Positions 1-8,700 of a DNA stretch of 10,329 nucleotides are shown here, piece by piece; positions within the stretch are counted from its first letter, which is position 1, and each line of letters opens with the position of its first letter. A program made the translations under genes and the position numbers. Source of the stretch: Euperipatoides rowelli (lineage: Eukaryota > Onychophora > Udeonychophora > Euonychophora > Peripatopsidae); the NCBI GenBank assembly GCA_003024985.2, contig PXIH01S0100644.1; one strand, written 5' to 3'. The notes under the pieces were generated by a model that had not been told where the DNA came from, did no database searches, and saw only the letters and a list, made by a program, of their open reading frames with translations.

Positions 1-233
1 TAAAATATATGTCTTTTATTTTTCATTTGTTAGCACTGTAATCAATAATAATAAAAAACAATTGATATTTTCATATTTTTTTCTTGTATTGTAAAAACGG
101 TACAAAATAGGCCTAATTATCCCTGTTTTTGGTGTAAAAAAATCATTAGATATTCATATAAACCATTTTAAAATCATTTGTTCTTCATTTCTAAATGAAA
201 TTTAAACAAAAAAAAAACTATTTTTTTTTGGGG
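1..233. other. AT-rich DNA with no recognised gene
   Basis: Low-complexity A+T-rich sequence with long A and T runs. No coding similarity was recognised in any frame. If the terminus ending at 285 is a real piggyBac-like end, this stretch would lie inside that element, whose other end is outside the window or lost. Confidence 0.5.
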
Positions 234-289
234 TGTGTGGAGTGGTAGCATCCACATTTTCGAAAAATAGGTGGAGTGGAAAGGGTTAA
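234..289 (-). mobile_element. piggyBac-like terminus abutting TTAA
   Basis: On the - strand this reads TTAA followed by CCCTTTCCACTCCAC. PiggyBac-superfamily elements insert at TTAA and commonly start with CCCTTT or a close variant, so this looks like one end of such an element, with its body to the left. A second GGAGTGG lies at about 239-245, so the GTGGAGTGG sequence is repeated inside the end, as subterminal motifs often are. No transposase coding sequence is visible. A chance match in AT-rich DNA cannot be excluded because the diagnostic part is only about 19 bp. Confidence 0.4.
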
Positions 290-801
290 TTACTGAAGCC
301 ATAAAGGAAAGTTGTCTTTTTATTATTGTTTATTTAATCTTTATGTTCGAAAGAGAGTACAATAAATTTTAGAAGTTTTCAATTTTACTTTGAGATAAAA
401 ATAGCACAATTTAGATGGTGTAAAATATAAATTTATTTCTATTTGTTTTTATGAAGCCAGTGAGACATCCCGTCAAATAACAAAATTTATTAAATGTATA
501 TTGCTAAGCTTNGACAATGATGTCATAAATGTCCTTTATTTTTTTACATATATTGTTTACTAGCTGTGTCCAATGAAGCATTGAAGAATGTATTTTGATC
601 TAGAAGAATACATAATATGTTTGAAGATCTTAAAATCTATTAAAAAAATCTTTGGAGATTACTTTGACATGAGGAATATTAACCATCCTCTGCTTAATAA
701 TATATTTTTTTTAAATTTTGTGTAATAGTTGGATATTGGCACAACATTCTACCTCTTCCACACTAAGAACTTTTAGTACATTGTTTGTGGCTTTTTTTTT
801 T
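290..801. other. AT-rich DNA with no recognised gene
   Basis: No coding similarity, RNA gene or clear repeat was recognised. It has AT-rich homopolymer runs, including a T run at about 792-803 just before the next TTAA site, and one ambiguous base at 512. Confidence 0.5.
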
Positions 802-870
802 TTAACCTTCGAGTGGTCATGTTTAAAATTTTAACATGAGCAGTCGCGTGTCGTAATTTTTATGACTCAT
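802..870 (+). mobile_element. piggyBac-like terminus with internal palindromes
   Basis: TTAA (802-805) is followed by CCTTCGAGTGGTCATG, the arrangement of a piggyBac-like left end at its target site. Directly inside are two imperfect palindromes, CATG...CATG at 818-838 centred on AAAATTTT, and GTCGTAATTTTTATGAC at 850-866. The segment is richer in CpG than its surroundings. A diverged copy of the inner part occurs at about 1782-1814 in the same orientation. No transposase is present, so this would be a non-autonomous or deleted element. I found no matching inverted end downstream, and the family call is tentative. Confidence 0.4.
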
Positions 871-936
871 AGAATTCTATGTATAAAAGTTTCCAAATAT
901 GTGTAATAATGAAATGATTACACTACACATATTTAT

Positions 937-1571
937 GTTCTATTTATTGTCAGGAATTTTATTATATAAAGAAAAAAATTCTAACCAACAGACTTTTTTT
1001 GTGATTATATTTCTAATACCTGCATTTATTATAAGATTGTATATACTGTAGGCTATGTTCAAATAATACATTGTTATATATTTCAAAATCTATAACAGAT
1101 AGAAAAAAAACTTAAATATAAATTTTTGTTCTATTTATTGTCAAGAATTTTATCATATAAAGAAAAAAAAATCCTAGCAAACATATTTTTTCTTTTGTCA
1201 TATTTATAAAAGTCGGGCATTCATTACACTTGTATTTACAGTATGTCCAGATAATACATTGTTATATATTTCAAAATCTATAACAGATAGAAATAAACTT
1301 AAATATTATTTTTTGTTCTATTTATTGTCAATAATGTTATCATATAAAGAAAAAAAAATTGAACAAACATATTTTTTTCTGTTGTCAAATTTATAAAAGT
1401 CGGGCATTCATTATGCTTGTATTTAGTACAATACGTCCAGATAATACATTGGTATATATATTTAAAAATCTATAACAGATAGAAAAAAAACTTAAATATT
1501 ATTTTTTGTTCTATTTATTGTCAAGATTTTTATTTTATAAAGAAAAAAAAATCCTATAAACATATTTTTTT
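937..1571. repeat. Tandem repeat, about 190-bp unit, 3.4 copies
   Basis: Four copies of the unit start GTTCTATTTATTGTCA begin at 937, 1128, 1315 and 1508, giving periods of 191, 187 and 193 bp. The last copy is partial. Each full unit continues with a 'CATATAAAGAAAAAAA' type stretch, a 'TATAAAAGTCGGGCATTCATTA' type segment (clear in copies two and three, decayed in copy one), then 'AATACATTG.TATAT' and 'AAATCTATAACAGATAG', which is also an imperfect hairpin. Copies two and three are most alike. The array lies between two copies of a piggyBac-like terminal sequence, so it may be an internal minisatellite of that element or a short satellite fragment. It codes for nothing. Confidence 0.88.
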
Positions 1572-1754
1572 ATGAGTTACGCCAATTTGTTTCTAAATGT
1601 CAGCTATAAATAAAAGCCAGTTTATCTTACATTTTTCATTACTGTTCCTCTATCGTTTGAGATAGAAATTTTTGGTTTTGATTTTTGAAATCTGCATTAA
1701 ATTTCGATTTTAAAATATATATGTTTATTCCTAAATGTTTTATAATATTTTTAT

Positions 1755-1815
1755 TATGCTACCTGAAAGTCAATATTATTACATCAGCGGTCGCATGTCA
1801 TAAAATTTATGTCTG
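1755..1815 (+). repeat. Diverged second copy of the 802-870 terminal segment
   Basis: The stretch CATCAGCGGTCGCATGTCATAAAATTTATGTCTG (1782-1815) aligns in the same orientation with 835-869 over about 33 bp, with roughly six differences. Two of those are CG versus CA, as expected from CpG decay. Similarity upstream of 1782 is weak and lacks the TTAA and CCTTCGAG start, so this looks like a truncated copy. Its position just beyond the 190-bp array suggests that terminus and array were duplicated or rearranged together. Confidence 0.45.
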
Positions 1816-3708
1816 GGCGTCTTTTTACATATAATTCTAAAAAATAACTATAAAATGGGCTCTTCACTATAATCATTTGTAGGTGAGATAGAAACTTTTT
1901 TCTTTTCATTGTTTATGTTATAATGAAAGGAAGGGGAGGTAAATGTTATGTTTTGTAATGTTTATTGGAAGTAAATTATTGTGATATTTATTATGTGTAA
2001 TTTTTTAATATCTATATGTGAAGATAAATAATTATTGTTAAGGATATCGGGATGGGGCAACTGAGGGAAAAGATTGATAGAAGAATTTAATATTTTTTTG
2101 ATTTCATCTATTTTTTTTTTTAATGTATCTTTGGTGTTTGCATGTCTATTGACAAATTTTGAGCCAATTTTTTAAATTTGTTCTAATATTAGACATTATG
2201 GGTACTTATTAACCATATAAATAATAATTAGGTTATTAATTTCTATTTGTAAAAGTTTTTCAGTGCTACAGCATTCATAGAGGTTTAACAGTAAAATATT
2301 AATTTTAGGTTGAAATAAATATGAGGAATTGTAATCTTTTTTTAAGGAATTCTGTGTATTGCTTTGTTATAATTGTATATCATTTATTAATTGCACATTT
2401 AAAGCTATTTATACTTTTACAAACTGTGTTTATATATCACATGTTTGTTTTTGCAAACAAAGATATAGAATGCTGCAAACTAACTATAATAGATTGTCAT
2501 AAGTTAGAATTAGCATACAACAATGGTCCCTGAATTGGCAAGGATAATTTTGAAGTTGGGTGACAACAAGCAAATTAACGTAGTTGTAAGCACTTCATAT
2601 TCAATGGATGTGTCCATTGCCATTTAACATGTACTGCACATCTTTTTCTAAATTGGCAATCAGAATGTATGCTATCTAAAAGGCTTCATTTTAAAGATTC
2701 TCAATTTATTTTGTGAGAAATCATAATCTATTTGCATGTCAAAATTTATCAATATTTCTAACTGGAGTTGCAATCGAATTGCATGTAATTATGAATCATG
2801 GCCAAAACTTTGCTCACTTTCAAGAACACTAATCATGCAATCCCATAATCAAGATCCAATTGCATTTAAATCACTTGGGTACAGCCTGCCTAAATCATCA
2901 GTGACATAGTTATACTTAATGCATAGTATACAAATGTCATTAGATTTATCATGGAAAAAAATATCAAATGCAAAATGTAGACATAGAAGTTGTATTCACA
3001 CTCATGTGTAGATAATTAATTGACTGAGTTAAAATAATTAGCATGAGTTAAAATACATAATCACTATATAGTGAGGAGAATGGAGAACAACATTAAGTTG
3101 TCAGATTAGCATCTGCCTAGCAAAGTTACGGGCACCATGTATTTCAGAAACGGTCGTTGTTTGGTTGTGTAAAAAAATTATCAAAAATAATTATAAATAA
3201 AANTTTTTTTTTGCACCTATTAAATATCATAGGGTTAGGGCATATTTATTTTGTAGTAGGAATTTGAGTACAGGTTGGGATGAAGAGTATGACAGTAAAT
3301 AAAAAGAATAGGGTTGATATCAATTTTAGTCAAGTGACAATCTGTGATATTCCATTGGTTAATTTCAGATTAAAAAGTGCTATGAAGTTTGACAGCCAAC
3401 CACAAGTAGTTGTCAATTCCATTTCATAATTTTCTTACTCTGAAGTATGGAAGTTATGCCAAAGCACAAGTATACAAAAAATATAATCATCTATTTAATT
3501 CTTTCACTTTTCTATGTGTAAATTAATAAATACTGAACTGTCGATAGTTAAGTTTCATCAGAAAATGGTGAAAGAAAAAAAATTTTATTGATACAAGTCA
3601 ATAATTTCTATTTTTTATATGAGTTGAACAGTTAATTTTATTAGATTTATAACAATGAAACTAATATAATAAACAAATATAAGCTGTTCTTCCATATCCC
3701 TCTCTCCA
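1816..3708. other. Long AT-rich stretch with no recognised gene
   Basis: I see no coding similarity, RNA gene or transposon terminus here. The longest open stretch (2321-2533, +) encodes a hydrophobic low-complexity peptide with biased composition and is most simply chance. Around 2540-3170 the sequence is less homopolymeric, with mixed composition and a few CpGs near 3129-3153, and could be unique non-coding DNA or an unrecognised old repeat. A small hairpin lies at 2602-2619 and an ambiguous base at 3203. Confidence 0.5.
2602..2619. repeat. Short perfect hairpin
   Basis: CAATGGA and TCCATTG form a perfect 7-bp inverted repeat around the 4-base loop TGTG. It has no neighbouring gene and no terminator role is implied in this eukaryotic context. 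It may be chance. Confidence 0.3.
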
Positions 3709-4192
3709 CAGGGCCATTTAATGCTTAGACGTGTTAGGCAAATGTGGCCTTTATTAAAATATAGGGGCCTATGTTTAGGAATTATGTTATTTTACACAGT
3801 TTACAGAGAAATCAAACTCTAATAGAAAAGTGTTTAGATAAGTATCAAATTTTACAAAATAAAATACTAAATAATTTTTAAAATAATAATTAAATACATT
3901 AACCTATTTTAAACAAAAATGTTTTTTATAATTCTTTTTTTAATTATTTGAATTGTTTGTGGTCAGAGAGAGGGACAGTCCTTAATCCTAATGTTCATAG
4001 AAATTACATTAAAAATGCATATTTTAAATATATAAAAATGCAGTTTTCGACATCAAGATTCCATGGGGTGACCCACTACCAGAGCTAAGCTTTTGGAACC
4101 CACTAGATAGTTACTGCCCTAGACCTCAGTATTGAATGGGAACCAAATCTTACACTTTGCCTAGGGTCCTACAAAGGCTTAATCTGGCTGTG
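3709..4192. mobile_element. Possible non-autonomous hAT-like element, about 480 bp
   Basis: The left end begins CAGGGCCATTTAATGC at 3709. The right end, read on the - strand from 4192, begins CACAGCCAGATTAAGCC. Both are close to the CAGGGCCGGATTTA-type termini known from many animal hAT elements. The ends stay alignable as inverted repeats for about 40 bp with gaps, sharing a TAGGCAAATGTGG versus TAGGCAAAGTG block. The right arm (about 4040-4192) is clearly less AT-rich than its flanks. The interior is non-coding, as in MITEs. The adjacent 8-mers TCTCTCCA and CTGACCCT are not convincing target duplications, so exact ends are uncertain. Confidence 0.42.
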
Positions 4193-4677
4193 CTGACCCT
4201 ACAGAGCAAACAAATAAAATATTTTATCAGTAATGTATAATGTCTTTATTGAAAATAATTTTATTAATTTATTAATGATAACTACATTTTATTGTTGTTT
4301 TTATATAAAAAAAGAAAAAGGAAAAACATTTTACAATAATATTATTGATTACAAACCACAGGCATTATAATAATTAAAATCACAACAACAACAAAACTGA
4401 AAAAAAAAAAAACAACTGCAAACATCTACACTTATTTGGCTGCCAGTGTTAAAAATAGGAAATAAAAAGACATAAAAAAACAAACAAAAAGTAATAATTC
4501 ATTTTTAATGCTGTCATAATAATATGGTTGTAATGATCAAAATAATAATATTTTGTATCAGTCAATATAACGATGATCAATATTATTCCAATCCCTCTCA
4601 TTGTTAAATCAGTAATAAATGTTTGAAAATTTCATTTTTAATTTTTTTTTTTTAATTAATAGCAGTAATGTTTTGAT
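4193..4677. other. AT-rich DNA with a short CAA/A-rich tract
   Basis: Non-coding low-complexity sequence. It contains a short ACAACAACAAC tract with an A run at about 4380-4415 and a T run at about 4640-4652. No gene or transposon signature was recognised. Confidence 0.5.
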
Positions 4678-4830
4678 TAGACCTGTGCCATTAATTAATT
4701 AATTAGCTTAATTAATCCATTAATCGGTAATTAATTTTACCCTGTGATTAATTGCCAATCAATTTTAATTGATAATTAAACTACCATTAATTTTATTACT
4801 GATTAATTTAAATAGATTGGCCATCATCTG
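4678..4830 (+). mobile_element. Possible hAT-type end with ATTAATT subterminal repeats
   Basis: TAGACCTGTGCC at 4678 is followed by a dense run of ATTAATT and GATTAATT motifs on both strands, including CCATTAATCGG, GATTAATTGCC and the near-palindrome ATCAATTTTAATTGAT. Some animal hAT families, as I recall, start with a short CTGTGCC or GTGCAAC-like terminus followed by GATTAATCG-type subterminal repeats, which are transposase binding sites. A decayed version fits here. A hAT transposase C-terminal fragment lies about 400 bp downstream in a compatible orientation. Alternatively this is a simple ATTAA-rich expansion that would look like clustered homeodomain TAAT cores. No matching right end was found. 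Confidence 0.38.
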
Positions 4831-5204
4831 AATACAAATCCAGAATACTTACAGTAAATTAAAATGTTTGCAACAATTAATAATACCAACCAATGCATTT
4901 TAATTTCCATTATCGCTATAGATTACTAATTTCCTACAAAAGATAGCAAATAAAACATGAAGTAGGTTACATAAATCCCTACATATAATATGAAATAGGT
5001 GAATACATTTATATTGCTCTTAGCACAATCTCTTATCAAGGTCACTAAAGTGTTAACACAGTTTAACAAATGTTATACTATCTATTTAATGATTCTGAAT
5101 ATTGACATCTAAAAGGAAATTAATGATAGTAAAAAATAAGATGAGTTTTGCATACAATATATATATTTTTAATGAATATGGCCTTAAGTATTATCACATA
5201 AATC

Positions 5205-5330
5205 AAAAGGCTGCCTATACTTGTGATGTCACTGTCTAACGAACGAGTGTTTACTGCAGCTAGAAACATTTTAGAGGTGTAGATTATAGATTTGGGGATC
5301 CTAGAATGTTGTTTTTTATCGATCCATTGT
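5205..5330 (+). pseudogene. hAT transposase C-terminal (hATC) fragment
   Basis: The frame at 5229-5279 reads S-L-S-N-E-R-V-F-T-A-A-R-N-I-L-E-V before a TAG. This matches the SxxSERxFSxAGNIL core of the hAT transposase C-terminal dimerisation domain, with N-E-R-V-F and the A-x-N-I-L block retained. Further on, one frame reads D-Y-R-F-G-D-P-R-M-L-F-F-I, resembling the usual RxRLxPexvxmLlFL continuation after a small frameshift. Upstream sequence back to 4830 gave no recognisable RNase H-like catalytic segment. The fragment is far too short to act and has a stop plus a likely frameshift. It may belong to the element whose left end is at 4678. Confidence 0.6.
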
Positions 5331-5574
5331 GGAATAGGTAAAAATAGTCTACCTATACTTGTAATATATTTATATTTTACTATGAATTCAAAACGATTTG
5401 ACTTTAATTAACATAAAATAAATTCTTATTTTTTTAAAAAATAATTTTGGCAAAAAAATTTCCATTTCAACATACTTTATTTAAACACCATTAAAATTGT
5501 TTTTATACTAATGCTAGAAATGTAAGAAATAAACTAGAAAAAATTTAATTATTATTTTATTAGAATCTAAAGAA

Positions 5575-7090
5575 ACTTGGATAGATTTACATTTACATTC
5601 TCAAATTGCCAGGATATAGAAATAACTGATAGGTGAGAGAGTGTTTATGTATTTACATAGGGGTTAATGTTTAGGCTAATCTTCAAAATGGACAGAGGTA
5701 AATTAGATAGTTATGAATCTTGGACCTATTTGAATTGAATTATATGAAACAAAGCATACAACATTATAGAAAATTGTTAAGGTTTTTGTAAGCTATATGA
5801 TAAACAGTTACAGGATTTGATTATATTTACAGTTCAAAAGAAAAAGTAGTGATTTGGGGGAATTTNAATTATCCTGATATCAAATGGATTGTTGAGAAAA
5901 CTTTAATTGATAATGAGCTCTTAGAAGTTGTGCAAGTTTGTTTTCTTTGCCAAAATTTGATAAATTTGAGCTGTTATCCTAATGCTGTAAGTAACTTAGT
6001 ATCAGGTGTAGTCTACATCTAGGAAATAGTGACCATAATATTATTAGGTTTGAATTAACTCTAATAGATGAACAAGGGATAAAAAAATATTAGTTACTGA
6101 TATTTTAGGCATATTTTATAGATTATGGCTGTCATTTAAAGGGATTAAATGGCATAAAATTATTAATGGAAAACGATCGATTGATGGAGGAGAAGTAGAA
6201 AATGTTCAAAATTATTTTAGAAAAAAAAAATTAAGAGATTTTATTTCTTGAAGAAAAGAAGAACAATTAATAAAAGTAACCCCAAGTGGTTTACAAAATA
6301 GGTTTAAAACATATTTGTTAGGAAGTAGTTAACATTTATAAAAAAAATTAATGCATCAAATTAGGATAATTATTATAGAACTAGCTGAAATATCCCTTGT
6401 CTTGTGAATTGAATTACAATATCGAGAAAACATTATTGTTACAACAGGGTTCAAATAACCTGTGTAATAGGGCAGATATATGGCAAATGTATTTTAATGT
6501 CGATAAAATGTCAACTTATGCATTTAAATAGGAATAAATTTTATATGAATGGTAATGAGATTCAGTAAATTGAGTTGACTAATAGATTTAAACATTTGAA
6601 TTAATTGGTCATTAAAGTCATCAAATCAGTAAGTTGAAGCTTGAAAAAAAGCTGATAAAATGTTAGGTATGTTATGTAAAAATAACTAAATAAAGTAGAN
6701 ATACAGAGATTTTTCAGTGTTGATCATTTGATTACAGGAAACAAAGAATTATTGAAAAAATGTACAGGAAAGTTAGTAAAATAGCCATAGATTTGATAGT
6801 ATTAGCCTATTTAGATAGACATAAATTTATTATTGGAGTTGCAAACTTTTGAAAGAAGGTGGCTTAGAGGAGAAATGAATTAGATATTTAAAATCATTAA
6901 TGATATGTTTGATCCTCATCTGATTAATTTGATTCAAGTTGTTAATGATAATATAATCAAAAAAGGACACACATGCTAGTTATTTGTTTATAGATGTAAA
7001 TTATTGCTCCATCAAAAGTTTTTCACAAATAGTTAATGCGTTGGAATATGGAAATTTAGCATCAGCGATAAAAACTAAATGTGTGAAAAA
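5575..7090 (+). pseudogene. CR1-like non-LTR retrotransposon ORF2 relic, RT palm missing
   Basis: Fragments of a LINE ORF2 appear in the correct order on the + strand. The endonuclease gives K-E-T-W (5569-5580), P-G-Y (5609-5617), V-V-I-W-G-N-F-N-Y-P-D-I-K-W (5846-5887) and L-G-N-S-D-H-N-I-I-R-F-E-L (6019-6057), which carries the catalytic SDH motif. The linker gives K-K-R-R-T and N-P-K-W-F-T-K (6251-6298). Then come the post-palm motifs W-Q-M-Y-F-N-V-D-K (6481-6507), Q-L-M-H-L-N-R-N (6512-6535), R-R-W-L-R-G-E with F-K-I-I-N-D (6854-6911) and H-Q-K-F-F-T-N (7010-7030). These fit APE-type elements of the CR1/jockey group. The palm with its F/YADD motif should lie between about 6350 and 6430 but only about 100 bp remain, so it was deleted. 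Stops and frameshifts are numerous. No ORF1, 3' repeat tail or target duplication was identified. Confidence 0.87.
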
Positions 7091-7627
7091 TGTGTTTTTT
7101 TTTTTTAATTATTTATCTATTTTAAAAATCAATCATCAGATTTTTTAGGCATTTTTTGTCATGATAAAAATGGTAAATTGTCTTTATTTTATGAAATCTC
7201 TTTATATTTTGAAACTAAAAATAAGCATTCTGAACTCCTGAAATAAAATGTTTGAGAAAATTAACTTCAGAGCAACCAAGATAAAAACAAAATTATCAAC
7301 TGCCTGAATGCATTTAAATGTCTCCAACAGTGGCAAAGTCATATTACAAAAGGATTTGTAAATATGTGATATACTATATACTTTTAGCAAATTACTGACC
7401 ACTGTTAATGTTTGCTTGAAGTTATTAAACATATCCAACCCTCGTTAACTTAAAAGGATTAGATCATTATTTATATTTTGTTTTATGGGAGAGAAATGTA
7501 TAAGATTTCTAAGCCACCACCATAAAAAGGCTAGCATACAGCAAAAAAAAATCAAATTTTAATGAGAACTATATTGACATTTTGATAAATACTAAAAAAT
7601 GCTAAATGTTTGCTTATAAATGCTATA

Positions 7628-7668
7628 AAATACTAAATCTCATGTAGTTAATGGTAAATTTAGTATTT
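7628..7668. repeat. Inverted repeat, 11-bp perfect stem
   Basis: AAATACTAAAT (7628-7638) and ATTTAGTATTT (7658-7668) form a perfect 11-bp inverted repeat around a 19-base loop. Related direct motifs (ATACTAAAAA, AATGCTAAAT) lie at about 7588-7683, so the hairpin sits in a small field of degenerate repeats. No function is indicated. Confidence 0.4.
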
Positions 7669-8235
7669 AATAATGCTAAATTTCCCTATCAGAAATTATC
7701 AGGAGGGATAATTGAAGCCTATTCATCAATATGAAAGTGAAAGCTTTCAACTATAGATAAATGCATATAAGACTTGTGTTATTTGATATATTTTTATTTA
7801 ATCAAACATTAAATTTTCGAAAACAAAAACAAAAATTAAAAAAATTAAAAAAAAGGACATGGACAATTTTTTGGACTCTAATGCCTGTAATTGTCAGACA
7901 TATTTGTATTTGTATAAGAAAGTCATTAATTAAAGTTATTGTTTATTTTCTTTTTTTATGTATTTCTTGCTTTGATTTCTGTATAAGATGATGTAATAGA
8001 TTATGTCATCAGTCTTTTCTAACACTGTATAAAACTTAGATTTTAAAATAGAATAAGAAAATTTGATGAATTAAAATATACGTTTTTTTTAGCAAAATAA
8101 AACTAAATTGCCAAAGTTAAACAGTTTTAGCAAAATGTTTAGTTCATTTTGTTAAATATAGAGTAATTAATGTTCAAAAATAATTTGAAATTAAACAGTT
8201 ATTTTTGTCCCAGGGAAAAATAATTTACCTCTGAT

Positions 8236-8368
8236 TTTATTCTCCAATAAAACGTTTATGTCCATTAATGTTATATTGTTATTTATTACAGTTTTTTTTT
8301 TAATAAATAAAGTATTCAGCAAACATTTTTTTTTAATATAGTTTTTTTTTCTAAAGTTGGAGAATAAA
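8236..8368. repeat. Separated 12-bp inverted repeat, possible MITE remnant
   Basis: TTTATTCTCCAA (8236-8247) is matched by its exact reverse complement TTGGAGAATAAA (8357-8368), enclosing 109 bp of AT-rich, poly-T-bearing sequence. This is the layout of a tiny foldback element. There is no clear target duplication or family signature, and a 12-bp match that is mostly A+T can arise by chance here. Confidence 0.25.
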
Positions 8369-8700
8369 TAAATTTATTTCTCTTGATTTTTTTCTTTTTT
8401 ACATTTTATTGTATCTCAAATTTTTTTGGTCTTGTTTTTTTTTATCTCAATAATATTAACACTGGACAACAAAATAAAACTTTTTTTTTCTCATCACTTA
8501 CATAAATATCTTTTTCTGAATGAAATTTTGGTGCTGATTCCAAATCTTATTTCAGTTTTCTTCTAGCACATTATAGTTTTTGAATTATAGTTATTTTCAC
8601 ATTTTTTTGATTTTACGAAAATTGACGAGTGTAAGCTATAATTTACTTCACCAAAGTTATAGAACATATGGTACTTGTAAAGAAAATATACACAGTACAA

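Larger units (their letters stand above)
7091..8700. other. AT-rich DNA with no recognised gene
   Basis: No protein similarity was recognised. Open stretches at 7202-7438 (-) and 7761-7991 (+) encode low-complexity peptides rich in F, I, L and K, and I regard them as chance. The region has many T runs (about 8290, 8330, 8345, 8480), short AATGCTAAAT/AATACTAAAT motifs around 7590-7680, and two inverted repeats listed separately. The sequence before 7100 may still include the 3' part of the LINE relic. Confidence 0.5.

Noticed and set aside
937-1571. CRISPR-like array
   Set aside because: Units are about 190 bp and similar over most of their length, with no short repeat plus unique spacer layout, and the context is eukaryotic.
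2321-2533. + strand 70-codon open stretch with a hydrophobic N-terminal half
   Set aside because: Composition follows AT-rich codons (F, I, L, Y, N, K). No family motif, conserved context or gene structure supports it.
3961-3976. GGTCAGAGAGAGGGACA as an inverted partner of TCCCTCTCTCCACAGGGCC at about 3697-3715
   Set aside because: The match is a short GA/CT-rich tract only. The CAGGGCC-type end pairs better with 4150-4192.
5214-5362. Direct repeat CCTATACTTGT at 5214-5224 and 5352-5362 flanking the hATC fragment
   Set aside because: Eleven bases of similarity with no extension and no element boundary at either copy, so I treat it as chance.
7202-7438. - strand 78-codon open stretch
   Set aside because: Considered as a possible transposase fragment because of P-L-L-E-T-F-K-C-I-Q, but no further domain motifs followed in any frame.
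7761-7991. + strand 76-codon open stretch
   Set aside because: Lysine-rich and then F/I/L-rich low-complexity peptide from poly-A and poly-T tracts. No recognisable domain.
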